From: a bacterium
GTDB lineage: Bacteria > Bacillota > Clostridia > Christensenellales > Aristaeellaceae
DNA: 53,918 bases
NCBI GenBank assembly: GCA_004563405.1
Contig: SFTH01000019.1
Coordinates: 1-53,918, forward strand
Direction: 5' to 3'
The notes beneath the pieces were generated by a model. It saw nothing but the letters and a program-made list of their open reading frames with translations, was not told where the DNA came from and ran no database searches. A program made the translations under genes and the position numbers. Positions 32,663 through 41,360 of this stretch are shown piece by piece (positions within the stretch are counted from its first letter, which is position 1; every line of letters begins with the position of its first letter).

Positions 32663-33250
32663 ATGATCTTTGAGCGGCCGGACGCATACTGGAAATCCCA
32701 GCCGGAGCGCTTTGCGCTGGAGGAGCGCTGCGTGCGCATCGTAACGCAGCCGCACACCGACCTCTGGCAGCGCACCTATTACGGCTTTCGAAGCGACAAC
32801 GCGCCCATGTTGCTTCTTCCCGTGGAGGAGAAGTTCTTCTCCTTCTGGGTGCGCTGCGATTTTGACGGCAGGCAGCGCTTCGACCAGTGCGGCGTGTGCG
32901 TCTATCAGGACAGCGACAACTGGCTGAAGGCGTCCATCGAGCGCGAAAATGACGAGATTCAACGCCTGGGCAGCGTGGTGACGAACAACGGCTATTCGGA
33001 CTGGGCGACAGTGGACATCCCCGCGCAGACGCGGCACATGTACTACCGCCTCAGCCGCCGGGAGAGCGACTTCTGCGTCGAAAACAGCCTGGACGGCGTG
33101 CACTACAGCCAGATGCGCATCGCCCACCTGTTCGCCGGAGACGGGACGGTGAATCTGGGCATTTACGCATGCAGCCCGGAGGATTCCAGCTTTGAGGCGC
33201 GCTTCTCGGCGATCAACCTGACCGACTGCCGCTGGATGCCCCACGAATGA
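32663..33250 (+). CDS. DUF1349-like concanavalin-type beta-sandwich protein
   Basis: A 195-residue cytoplasmic protein without a signal peptide. ATG 32663 follows GGGAGGG. The pattern FFSFWVRCDFDGRQRFDQCGVCVYQDSDNWLK (given as two adjoining blocks around residues 58-90), then KASIERE and NLGIYACSPEDSSFEARFS, matches DUF1349 proteins, whose fold resembles legume-lectin beta sandwiches and which are often linked to carbohydrate binding. The true role is unknown. It lies 12 bases upstream of an aldo/keto reductase and probably shares its transcript. Confidence 0.8.
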   Translation: MIFERPDAYWKSQPERFALEERCVRIVTQPHTDLWQRTYYGFRSDNAPMLLLPVEEKFFSFWVRCDFDGRQRFDQCGVCVYQDSDNWLKASIERENDEIQRLGSVVTNNGYSDWATVDIPAQTRHMYYRLSRRESDFCVENSLDGVHYSQMRIAHLFAGDGTVNLGIYACSPEDSSFEARFSAINLTDCRWMPHE

Positions 33251-33262
33251 GGAGGAGAGAAG

Positions 33263-34258
33263 ATGTATCAGCCCGCGAAGGAGCGCTACGACGCAATGGA
33301 ATACCGCCGCTGCGGAAACAGCGGCCTGAAGCTGCCCCGACTGTCCCTGGGCCTGTGGCACAACTTTGGCAACATCACGCCCTTTGGAACCCAGCAGGCG
33401 ATTCTGCGCACGGCCTTTGACAACGGCATCACCCACTTCGACCTGGCGGACAACTATGGGCCGCCCTACGGCGAGGCGGAGCGGAACTTCGGCGTGCACA
33501 TGGACCGGGACTGGCGGCCGCATCGGGATGAACTGGTGATCTCCACCAAGGCGGGCTACGACATGTGGGCGGGTCCCTACGGAAACTTCGGCAGCCGCAA
33601 GCACATGATCGCGGGGCTGGACGCGAGCCTGAAGCGCATGCATTTGGACTATGTGGACATCTTCTACCACCACCGCCCCGATCCGGAGACGCCCCTGGAG
33701 GAGACGATGGGCGCGCTGGACGCCATCGTGCGCAGCGGTAAAGCGCTGTATGTGGGCATCTCCAACTATCCGGCGGAGCGGGCGGCGGAGGCGATCCGCA
33801 TCCTGAGGAAGCTGGGCACGCCGCTGCTGATTCACCAGGCGAAGTATTCGATGTTCGTGCGCACGCCGGAGGAGGGGCTGCTCGATCTGCTGCGCGAGGC
33901 GCGCGTGGGCTGCATCGCCTTCTCCCCGCTGAACAACGGCGTTTTGACGGACAAGTACCTGAACGGAATACCCGCCGACTCCCGGGCGGGGCACGATCCC
34001 CGCTATCTGAAGCCGGAGCTGATCACGGCGGAGAAGCTCGAAAAGGTGCGCGCGCTCAACGAGATGGCGCTCAGGCGCGGCCAGAGCCTCGCGCAGATGG
34101 CGCTGCGCTGGGAGCTGCGGGATCCGGTGGTCACCTCTGCGCTGATCGGCGCGAGCCGGCCGGCGCAGATACTGGAAAACCTGCGCGCGTTTGAGGCCCC
34201 GCCGCTGGATGGAGAGGAGCTTGCGCGCATCGATGCAATCCTCGAAGGCAGCATTTAG
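33263..34258 (+). CDS. Aldo/keto reductase (YghZ-like)
   Basis: A 331-residue NADPH-dependent oxidoreductase with a TIM barrel. The catalytic tetrad can be placed: Asp and Tyr in FDLADNYGPPYGEAE, Lys in ISTKAGY, His in FYHHRPD. The N-terminal MEYRRCGNSGLKLPRLSLGLW and GNFGSRKHM match the YghZ/L-glyceraldehyde-3-phosphate reductase subgroup, which reduces small aldehydes such as methylglyoxal. ATG 33263 follows AGGAGGAGA. It converges on spoIVFB with only 7 bases between stop codons and no hairpin terminator. Confidence 0.93.
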   Translation: MYQPAKERYDAMEYRRCGNSGLKLPRLSLGLWHNFGNITPFGTQQAILRTAFDNGITHFDLADNYGPPYGEAERNFGVHMDRDWRPHRDELVISTKAGYDMWAGPYGNFGSRKHMIAGLDASLKRMHLDYVDIFYHHRPDPETPLEETMGALDAIVRSGKALYVGISNYPAERAAEAIRILRKLGTPLLIHQAKYSMFVRTPEEGLLDLLREARVGCIAFSPLNNGVLTDKYLNGIPADSRAGHDPRYLKPELITAEKLEKVRALNEMALRRGQSLAQMALRWELRDPVVTSALIGASRPAQILENLRAFEAPPLDGEELARIDAILEGSI

Positions 34259-34265
34259 GACAGGT

Positions 34266-35180
34266 TTATTTTTGTTTGGGCGCGCCGGAGCGCGACGCCG
34301 GGGAGAGGCGAAAGCCGCAGAGCTCCCCGAGCGCCGTCTCCGGCGCGTTTCTTTCCACGATGTGGCGCACGATGCTACGGCCGTCGATCAGACCGCAGGG
34401 AGCGCCGCACCGCGTGAGCACGAACCAGGCGCGCTCCCGGGGCCGCAGGAGGGAGAGCGCCTGCGCGGCACTGGCGCTCTCGTCCAACTGGTAGATGCGC
34501 GCGGGGCGGGGGGAGGAATCCGCGTCCAGCGCCTCCTCCAGGCGCAGGGCCCGGGATGCGCGCAGGGCGCGGCGCTCATCTCGCTCCGAAGCCAGAATGA
34601 ACGCCGCCGCCAGCAGCAGCGTCAGGTTCCATTTTCCCCGGCGCAGAGCGGCGGCGAGCATGGCTGCGAGGAGGGCGGCGGCGAGCAGGCGCCCCATGCA
34701 GAGCCCGACGCGCAGCGCGCGCGCCTCGCCCAGGGGCCGGGAGAGGAGGGCGTAGAGCATGCGACCGCCGTCCAGGGGCAGGGCGGGGATGAGGTTGAAG
34801 AACATCAGCATCAGGTTTGCACGCAGGAGCGCCGCCGCGACTGCGGGGGAGACGAGCCCCCATTGGGCGAGGGCGGCGCTGAGCAGCATCAGCAGCAGAT
34901 TTCCGGCGGGGCCCGCGGCGGCGACGAGCGCGATCTGTCCGCAGGAGAGCCGGTAGGGGTTCTCCATGCGCGCGCTTCCGCCGAAGGGCATGAGGCGGAT
35001 TTCGGAGATCTGCACCCCGGCGAGCCGGGCGGCGAGGAGATGGGCAAGCTCGTGCGCGCACAGCGAAGGGATGAGCGCGCGCACCGGCCCGCGCAGTCCG
35101 AGGCGCAGGGCAAGTAAGGGCGCTGCCAGGGTGAGCAGCGGGAGCGTGAAGCGCACGCCAAAGGCACGAAAGTGGATCAC
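34266..35180 (-). CDS. spoIVFB: Stage IV sporulation protein FB-like M50 membrane metalloprotease
   Basis: A 304-residue site-2-type protease. In spore formers it cleaves pro-sigma-K in the mother cell. The zinc motif H43-E44-L-A-H47 lies in a membrane helix, and the second motif NLIPALPLDGGRM supplies the Asp ligand. Several hydrophobic helices follow, then a C-terminal CBS-like region (AAQALSLLRPRERAWFVLTR). GTG 35180 overlaps the spoIVFA stop codon (GTGA), so I reject the 101 extra residues that would lie inside spoIVFA. The gene closes the elongation-sporulation cluster. Confidence 0.9.
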   Translation of the reverse strand: MIHFRAFGVRFTLPLLTLAAPLLALRLGLRGPVRALIPSLCAHELAHLLAARLAGVQISEIRLMPFGGSARMENPYRLSCGQIALVAAAGPAGNLLLMLLSAALAQWGLVSPAVAAALLRANLMLMFFNLIPALPLDGGRMLYALLSRPLGEARALRVGLCMGRLLAAALLAAMLAAALRRGKWNLTLLLAAAFILASERDERRALRASRALRLEEALDADSSPRPARIYQLDESASAAQALSLLRPRERAWFVLTRCGAPCGLIDGRSIVRHIVERNAPETALGELCGFRLSPASRSGAPKQK

Positions 35181-35854
35181 AGGCCCATGCGCTCCGTGGG
35201 GTCGACGCTTTCGCCGCCCTGCCGCAATTCGAAGTACACGCTGTCTCCGGCGGTTCCGAGCGCGCCGCCCCGGAGCACGGCGTCTCCGGCCTGCACGCAG
35301 ACGTCGCGAAGGTTGGCAGTCACGCTCTCCAGTCCCTCGCCATGGTCGACGAGCACGCCGTAGCTGCCGTCGGAGAGGGGACTGACGGCGGCGACCGTCC
35401 CGTCCGCTGCGGCGCAGACGTTCGCACCGGGCTCTGCGGAGAACATCAGCCAGGGCTGGGCGTTCTGGTAGACATGGGTGCACGCGCCCTGCACCGGAGC
35501 CCGCAATTCGCTGTCGCCGGAGAGGTTGAAGAACACCAGCGCGGATTCCGGCATCAACTTCTGCACGAAGGAGAGTCGGCCCAGGGACTGATCGAGATCG
35601 ACCTTCATCGTGAGCGCCTGCTCGATGCTGCGGGAGGCCTTTACAGCCCAGGGCTGGTTCAGATTGCCCAGAGCGAGCACACCCAGGAGCACGGCGCAGG
35701 CCAGCAGGCTGTTGCGCAACAGGCGCTCCTGAAAGCTCAGGCGCGTCTTGATGCGCAGTCGGCGGGCGGAGTTGTGCGGGCGCACCGCCGCCGGAGGCGA
35801 ACCCGACGGCCGGTTTGCGGTGTGAATCAGAAGTTTCAAATCGTCTGAAGCCAT
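35177..35854 (-). CDS. spoIVFA: SpoIVFA-like protein with degenerate LytM/M23 domain
   Basis: A 225-residue membrane protein with one hydrophobic helix around residues 45-65 and a C-terminal LytM-like domain (GVLVDHGEGLESVTANLRDVCVQ in two blocks). In Bacillus, SpoIVFA holds SpoIVFB in check at the forespore membrane. The M23 zinc ligands are incomplete: the HxH motif is absent, so peptidase activity is unlikely, as expected for SpoIVFA. Assignment rests on domain layout and overlap with spoIVFB. The ribosome-binding site lies in the arm of a strong hairpin. Confidence 0.82.
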   Translation of the reverse strand: MASDDLKLLIHTANRPSGSPPAAVRPHNSARRLRIKTRLSFQERLLRNSLLACAVLLGVLALGNLNQPWAVKASRSIEQALTMKVDLDQSLGRLSFVQKLMPESALVFFNLSGDSELRAPVQGACTHVYQNAQPWLMFSAEPGANVCAAADGTVAAVSPLSDGSYGVLVDHGEGLESVTANLRDVCVQAGDAVLRGGALGTAGDSVYFELRQGGESVDPTERMGL

Positions 35855-35860
35855 AAAAAT

Positions 35861-35895
35861 CCCTCCTGTCCCGATAGCTTATGCGGACAGGAGGG
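35861..35895 (-). terminator. Hairpin between rodA and spoIVFA: terminator and possible RBS mask
   Basis: An 11-bp perfect stem (35861-35871 with 35885-35895) and 13-base loop. On the minus strand it is followed by ATTTTTATGG, so it can terminate rodA transcripts. Its 3' arm GGACAGGAGGG also contains the only Shine-Dalgarno of spoIVFA. Confidence 0.75.
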
Positions 35896-35912
35896 GCTTT
35901 TGAATGGTGGAA

Positions 35913-37148
35913 TCAAAGTTTTCGCATGCGCGCCGTGCTCACACGACGGTGGCTCTCCCGCTTGCGGGAGCGCATGATGACGTTTTCGGCCAGGCCGATG
36001 GCCATCATGTTGGTGAGCATGTTCGAACCTCCGTAGCTGACGAAGGGCAGGGGGATGCCCGTGACCGGCAACAGGCCGATGACCATGCAGATGTTTTCTA
36101 CGACGTGGAACAGGAGCATGCCCAGCACGCCGATGAGCATGTAGGAGGCGAAGGGCTCCTCGATGCGCAGGCTCTGGTAGATCAGGCGCGCAAAGAGAGC
36201 GACGTAGGCCAGCACCAGTCCGCACGCGCCCACAAGGCCGAAGGATTCGCCCACGACGGCGAAGATGAAGTCCGTGTGGTCGTCCGAGATGTAGCCCAGG
36301 GAGGCGAAGCTGCCGGGGGAGACCAGTCCCTTGCCGAACAGCCCTCCGGAGCCCAGCGCGATCTGACCGTTGATGACCTGGCGCGCCTCGTCCGGATAGG
36401 ATTCGGGATCCAGCCAGATCAGGATGCGGGTGAGGCGGAAGTTGCCGGAGCTCGCGTTGTTCATGAAGTACCAGACGGGGATGAGAATCAGCACGGCGCA
36501 GGCCAGAACGCTGGCGATGAGCCGCCAGTTGGTGCCGGAGACCCAGACCATGACGCAGAACACGGCCATGTAGACCAGCGCCGTGCCCACGTCCGGCTGG
36601 GCAATCACCAGCAGCATGGGAAGCGCCAGATACAGCACCAGAGGAATGATGTCCCGCAGGTTCATGACGGGTTTGACGCGCATGGAGAAGGCCTTCGCGA
36701 AGCAGATGATCATGATCACCTTGCCGAATTCCGAGGGCTGGAAGCCGCGGTCGTTGCCCCAGCCGAAGAAGGCGCTCATGCCGCCGCGACCGGCCTCGAC
36801 GCCCAGCACCAGCAGCAGCAGGATCAGATTCGCGGCGTAGAGGATGTTCGCGTACTTGCCGTAGAGTTCGTAATTGAAGAAGATGATGACGAACATGGCG
36901 ATGACGCCGGCGAAGATCCAGATCAGCTGGAGGCGGGCATAGGTGAGGGGCTGGGTCTGCAGCATCTCCATGATGGTTGCGGGCTTCTGCGTGACTTCAA
37001 TGCTGCTTGCGCTGAAGATGGCCACCACGCCGAACAGGGAGATGCCCAGCACGATGAGAAACAGCGGCCAGTCGAAGTAGCGCATCAGGCTTCGGTCGAA
37101 GCGGTTTTCGCGCAGGCCCTTGAAGAAGGCGATGATTCTTGAAAGCAT
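35913..37148 (-). CDS. rodA: RodA, SEDS-family peptidoglycan glycosyltransferase
   Basis: A 411-residue membrane enzyme with about ten helices that polymerises lipid II during cell elongation, in complex with the class B transpeptidase encoded directly upstream. SEDS blocks are visible: QPSEFGKVIMI, LIAQPDVGTALVYM-type segment with the catalytic Asp, and the C-terminal GIPLPFVSYGGSNMLTNM. Start ATG 37148 has AAAGGAGCG upstream. The order mreD-mrdA-rodA places it in the rod complex. A hairpin follows the stop codon. Confidence 0.96.
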   Translation of the reverse strand: MLSRIIAFFKGLRENRFDRSLMRYFDWPLFLIVLGISLFGVVAIFSASSIEVTQKPATIMEMLQTQPLTYARLQLIWIFAGVIAMFVIIFFNYELYGKYANILYAANLILLLLVLGVEAGRGGMSAFFGWGNDRGFQPSEFGKVIMIICFAKAFSMRVKPVMNLRDIIPLVLYLALPMLLVIAQPDVGTALVYMAVFCVMVWVSGTNWRLIASVLACAVLILIPVWYFMNNASSGNFRLTRILIWLDPESYPDEARQVINGQIALGSGGLFGKGLVSPGSFASLGYISDDHTDFIFAVVGESFGLVGACGLVLAYVALFARLIYQSLRIEEPFASYMLIGVLGMLLFHVVENICMVIGLLPVTGIPLPFVSYGGSNMLTNMMAIGLAENVIMRSRKRESHRRVSTARMRKL

Positions 37149-37172
37149 GTTTCGCTCCTTTGGGGGATGGAA

Positions 37173-39629
37173 TCAGTCCGCAATGCTGAAGTCCAGGCCA
37201 ACCTGAGTGTTTTCCGTGCTGCCGAGGTTGTCGAGATAGTGCTCGATGACCTTGATGACGGCGGGAGAGGACATGGAACCGGAGTAGCCGTTCTGAATGT
37301 AGCAGACCACCACGATCTTGGGGTCATCCGTGGGCGCGTAGGCCACCATCCAGGAGTTGTTTTCCACGTCCAGTTCGGTTCTCTGGGAGGTACCGGTCTT
37401 GGCGGCGATGCTGTAACGGGCTTCCTTGAAGTACTTCGCGGCGGTACCGCCTTCTTCGGCGTTGGTCACGTCCTCCATGCCCTCCCGGATCTTTTCAAAG
37501 TAGATGGGGTCGGTCTCGATCTGATTGGCGACCACCGGCTCCTTCTCAAGCACGATTTCGCCGTCGGCGGAGATGATCTTGTCCACGATCTGCGCGTCGT
37601 ACACCGTGCCACCATTGCAGATGGCGGCGACGTAACGGGCGATAGCGATGGGCGTGGTCTGGGTGATGGACTGGCCGATGCCGTCCATGATGGTCTCGTT
37701 GGGAACCCAGAACAGGTCCTGAAGGTAGGACGTGACCTCGTTGATCAGGTAGTTGTTGGAGATGTAGCTGCGGGGCAGGCCCAGGTCATACTGCAACACG
37801 TCGCGGATGGGAATGCCCCACTCGCTCTTGGTGTTGTAGGAGACGGAGATGCGCAGCAGGGAGAGCACGACCTGTTCCTTCAATTCGTCGCTGACCTCCA
37901 TGCCGCGGGCGAGGATGATGCGGTCCAGCATTTCCTCCACGGCTTTAGCCGCCAGCATGGGCTTGGCGGTCTGCTGCTCGTCCAGAGGCTTGTCCGGGTC
38001 GTAGAGCATGTCCTGGTTGCCCACCACGGAGGTGGATTCGCCCGGAAGCTCAATGTTGGTCTTGGAGGTGAGGCCCAGCGCAGCCGCCCACTGGTAGAGC
38101 TTTGTCACGCCCAGGCGGTAACTGACCTCGTAGAAGAAGTAGTTGCAGGAGTTCTTGATGGCCTCCACGACGGTCTGGTTCTGATGCGTGTAGCGGTTTT
38201 CGTTGGAGACCCAGCACTTCGCGGGGTTGGTCTGGTTGGTCTTGTTGAACGCGCCCTTGTCGTCGATGCGGGTCTCCGTGGTGATCACGCCCTCGGAGAG
38301 GCCCGCCAGCGCGGTGCACAGCTTGAAGATGGAGCCCGGCGCGTCCTTGGTGGAGATTGCGCGGTTGTAGAGGGGATCGTTTTCCTCCAGCAGCGCGTTC
38401 CACATGGCGTTGTTCACCTGGCCGCCGTTGAACATGGACAGGTCGTAGTCCGGACAGCTGACCATGCCCAGCACCTTGCCGGTGTAGGGGTCCATGGCCA
38501 CCATCGCGCCGGATTCCGCGAGGCTGATCTCCCAGTCGTTTTCCTCGTACTTGGCGAGCACATCTTCGTATTTGTCCTGCCAGTATTCGCGGGCCATTTC
38601 CTTTTCCTGAGCGGCGTGGATGTCGCCGATGGTCTCCTCCAGCGCCTCGGTCATGACCTTCTCCAGGCCCACGTCAATGGTGAGCACCACGGAGCTGCCG
38701 TCGGTGGGCGGGTCGTAGCTCAATTCACGCACCACCTTGCCGCGGGTGTTGACTTCCACCTCGCGGCTGCCCTGGCGGTAGGAGATGTAGGGGGACAGCT
38801 GGTCCTCCAGGGAGTATTCCACGCCCGCCGCGCCGATGTAGGCATCGTTGGGGTAGCCCTGGCTCTGATAGGTCTCCAGCTGGCTGGCGGAGATTTTGCT
38901 GATGTAGCCGGTGACGTGGCTGGCTGCGCTTCCCTGGGGATAGACCCGGGTGGAGCTCTCCTCGATGTCGATGCCGTCCAACTCCATGGACTTGGATTCG
39001 ATTTCGGAGACGGTTTCAAAGCCCACGTTATAGGCGATGGTGACGGGCATGGAGTTGAAGGCGTTCATGCGGGATTCCTGCCACAGGGCGAGCACCTTCA
39101 CCGTCATCTCCTCGTCCAGATCCTCGGGGATGCAGTATTTTTCCAGCAGGGTGGGCCAGAGCGCCTCCTCTTCCACATTGGACATGTAAAAATTGGTGCG
39201 CCACTGGCGCTCACGGGAGCTCTCCACGGCCTCGGAGGAGGAGCCGGAATTGAAGCGCCACACGCCGTCCTCGTCCTTTTTGAGCCAGAAATCGTTGACG
39301 GTGGTCTTGCCGTTGGATTCAATGAGGCGAATCACATCAATGAGCACCTGCGTATAGGCGGAGCGCTCGGCCTCAGAGGTCTTGGTGGGATCCCGGTAGA
39401 AGGTGACGTTCCAGCTGGTTTCGTCATAGGCCAGGGGCACCATGTTGGTATCGTAGATCGTTCCGCGCTTTCCGTAGACGGTGATCGTCTTGGTGGATTT
39501 GGTGGAGGCGCGGGCGGTGTATGTGTCGGAATTGGCGACGATCATGCTGTACAGGCGCGCAAACATTGCGCCAAAGACCAGCACGAGGATTATGGAGAGC
39601 CAGAGAACGCGGCTCTTGTAGGGCTTCAA
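37173..39629 (-). CDS. mrdA: Penicillin-binding protein 2, elongation transpeptidase
   Basis: An 818-residue class B PBP that cross-links peptidoglycan in the lateral wall. I chose the TTG at 39629: GGGAGGTG lies 8 bases upstream and the codon overlaps the mreD stop (TTGA), giving the expected N-terminus MKPYKSRVLWL with a short cytoplasmic tail and one membrane helix. The dimerisation domain starts at GKRGTIYDTN. Catalytic motifs: SIFK (SxxK) in DAPGSIFKL, SCN (SxN) in IKNSCNYFF, and KTG in AAKTGTSQ. It is longer than typical PBP2 (~630-700) because of extra segments in the N-terminal and transpeptidase regions. Confidence 0.95.
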   Translation of the reverse strand: MKPYKSRVLWLSIILVLVFGAMFARLYSMIVANSDTYTARASTKSTKTITVYGKRGTIYDTNMVPLAYDETSWNVTFYRDPTKTSEAERSAYTQVLIDVIRLIESNGKTTVNDFWLKKDEDGVWRFNSGSSSEAVESSRERQWRTNFYMSNVEEEALWPTLLEKYCIPEDLDEEMTVKVLALWQESRMNAFNSMPVTIAYNVGFETVSEIESKSMELDGIDIEESSTRVYPQGSAASHVTGYISKISASQLETYQSQGYPNDAYIGAAGVEYSLEDQLSPYISYRQGSREVEVNTRGKVVRELSYDPPTDGSSVVLTIDVGLEKVMTEALEETIGDIHAAQEKEMAREYWQDKYEDVLAKYEENDWEISLAESGAMVAMDPYTGKVLGMVSCPDYDLSMFNGGQVNNAMWNALLEENDPLYNRAISTKDAPGSIFKLCTALAGLSEGVITTETRIDDKGAFNKTNQTNPAKCWVSNENRYTHQNQTVVEAIKNSCNYFFYEVSYRLGVTKLYQWAAALGLTSKTNIELPGESTSVVGNQDMLYDPDKPLDEQQTAKPMLAAKAVEEMLDRIILARGMEVSDELKEQVVLSLLRISVSYNTKSEWGIPIRDVLQYDLGLPRSYISNNYLINEVTSYLQDLFWVPNETIMDGIGQSITQTTPIAIARYVAAICNGGTVYDAQIVDKIISADGEIVLEKEPVVANQIETDPIYFEKIREGMEDVTNAEEGGTAAKYFKEARYSIAAKTGTSQRTELDVENNSWMVAYAPTDDPKIVVVCYIQNGYSGSMSSPAVIKVIEHYLDNLGSTENTQVGLDFSIAD

Positions 39630-40180
39630 AAGCTTTTCACCTCCCGGGTATTGCGGCCCTTGCGGGTCGAATTCGTTTTTCCAAAGTACAGGCGATGCAT
39701 CGGCGCGTAGAGCAGCAGGCACAGCGCCGTGAGCATGACGACGCGCACAAGCAGATCGCGCACATAGCTCCACTCGAAGATGGCGGTGGAGAAGTACTGC
39801 AACACGAGCATGACGATCTCATACACCAGCAGCGGCAGGGAGATCCAGATCGTGCGCACGGCGAGGCGCTGCAGGCGCTCCCGGCGCTCCATGCTCCGGC
39901 TGATTTCGGGCTGCTGGTCCAGAAAGAAGCCAACCAGAAAGCCGATGGCGACGTAGGGGAACAGCTTCATGCCCAGCGTACCTGCGCTCACATCCAGCAG
40001 AAGGCCGGCAATCATGCCGTAGAGCATGCCGGAAGTGCGGCCCAGCTGGACGCCGCAGAGTATGACGGCGACCAGCGAAAGGGGCACCAGGAAGCGGCCG
40101 TAGTAGAACACCGGCAGAACGGCCGTATCCAGCAGGATGCTCAACAGCACGGTGAATATGGGTGCGAGTTTTCTCAGCAA
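39626..40180 (-). CDS. mreD: MreD, rod-shape membrane protein
   Basis: A 184-residue membrane protein with about five helices that joins MreC and RodA/PBP2 in the elongation machinery. The start is TTG at 40180, with GGAGG 8 bases upstream; no ATG fits the hydrophobic N-terminus better. The central DVSAGTLGMKLFPYVAIGFLVGF block follows the family pattern (two adjoining pieces). It lies between mreC and mrdA, and its stop codon overlaps the mrdA start, so the proteins are co-translated. Confidence 0.92.
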   Translation of the reverse strand: MLRKLAPIFTVLLSILLDTAVLPVFYYGRFLVPLSLVAVILCGVQLGRTSGMLYGMIAGLLLDVSAGTLGMKLFPYVAIGFLVGFFLDQQPEISRSMERRERLQRLAVRTIWISLPLLVYEIVMLVLQYFSTAIFEWSYVRDLLVRVVMLTALCLLLYAPMHRLYFGKTNSTRKGRNTREVKSF

Positions 40181-40205
40181 AGCGAACGCCTCCGTTCGGA
40201 GTTCA

Positions 40206-41321
40206 TCAGTTGTCTGCGGCCCAGGTGTCCTCGATCAGGTTGCCCACCTTGTAATCTCCGTAGGACGTGGACGCGTCAGTTTCCGGAACGGCCGTCGGAC
40301 GGCTCCAGAACTGGTTTTCGCTGGTGGGCTCGGGCGTGGCCGTGGCGTTGGGCCCGGGCGTGGCGGCTGCCTGATAGGCCACGGTGGGCATGACCACGGA
40401 GGGAAGCGCCTCGCTGTCGTCCGTTTCGATGACGGTGCGGAGGATGAAGACCTCCTCGATGCGCTGGAAGTCCACGGAGGGCGTGACGATGGCATAGGTG
40501 CCCTCGGAGCCCGCGTCCAGGCTCAGCGCGGTCACGGCGCCGATTTTCAATCCCTTGGGATAGAGGGAGTCCGTGCCCGAGGTGACCACGATGTCGCCGG
40601 GAGAGATGGAATTGACGTTGGGCAGGTAGTAGACGTAGCACTGGGCGCTGCTGTCCGAATCGGCGATCTGGCCGCGCATCACGCCGTTGTCGCGGGTGCG
40701 CTGCATCAGGCAGGCCACGGCGCTGCGGGTGTCGATGATGGTGATGACCTTAGCATAGTTCAGGCCGACCTCATAGACGCGGCCGATGAGGCCGTCGCCG
40801 TTGACCACGGCCATGCCCGTGCTCACGCCGCTGCTGGAGCCGCGATTGACGGAGAAGGTCTTGAACCAGGGCCCCGCGTCCCGGGCAATCACCTTCGCGT
40901 AGACGGGATCCAGGGAGTCGTAGGTATCCTGCGCATCGATGAGGGACTTCAGGCGCTCATTCTCCTGAACGGCCTCTTCCGCGCTCTGCAGCTCCATGCG
41001 CAGCTGTTCGTTTTCGAAGGAGATGGCTGCGTAGTCGTCCTGGAGGGCCTTGTAGCTGCGCAGGTTGGTGAAGACCCCCTTCACCTTGCCGGTGACCGTG
41101 TGTACGGCGTTCTGCACCGGTGTGAACAGCGAGCCGACGGCGTTTTCAAATATGGAAATCTGGCCGCTGTTGCGCAGCACCAGGAAGAAGATCGTTGCGG
41201 CAACGAGGATGAACGCCAGCGCGGAGAAGAGGATGCGGCGAAGCCGGACGCTTCGCGCCTTCTTCGTTCCGGCGTTTTTCTTTGTGGAATAGCGCTTGTT
41301 GCCGGTCTTTTTGTTTGCCAT
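40206..41321 (-). CDS. mreC: MreC, rod-shape-determining protein
   Basis: A 371-residue protein with a Lys/Arg-rich cytoplasmic tail, a membrane helix at about residues 30-50, a coiled coil (LQDDYAAISFENEQLRMELQ and following, about 90-130), then two beta barrels with VNRGSSSGVSTGMAVVN and GLIGRVYEVG typical of MreC. The last ~60 residues are Pro/Thr/Ala-rich and look disordered, longer than usual. It scaffolds PBP2-RodA outside the membrane. Start ATG 41321 has AAGGAGCG upstream. Confidence 0.95.
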   Translation of the reverse strand: MANKKTGNKRYSTKKNAGTKKARSVRLRRILFSALAFILVAATIFFLVLRNSGQISIFENAVGSLFTPVQNAVHTVTGKVKGVFTNLRSYKALQDDYAAISFENEQLRMELQSAEEAVQENERLKSLIDAQDTYDSLDPVYAKVIARDAGPWFKTFSVNRGSSSGVSTGMAVVNGDGLIGRVYEVGLNYAKVITIIDTRSAVACLMQRTRDNGVMRGQIADSDSSAQCYVYYLPNVNSISPGDIVVTSGTDSLYPKGLKIGAVTALSLDAGSEGTYAIVTPSVDFQRIEEVFILRTVIETDDSEALPSVVMPTVAYQAAATPGPNATATPEPTSENQFWSRPTAVPETDASTSYGDYKVGNLIEDTWAADN

Positions 41322-41360
41322 TTGTTGCGCTCCTTCAAAAGGATTTCAGTTACCGTGGAA

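Noticed and set aside
37167..39710. An 847-codon open frame on the plus strand opposite mrdA
   Set aside because: It is a mirror of a high-GC coding strand: Val/Asp/His/Gly-biased, no recognisable domain, no ribosome-binding site, and fully antisense to a clear PBP2.
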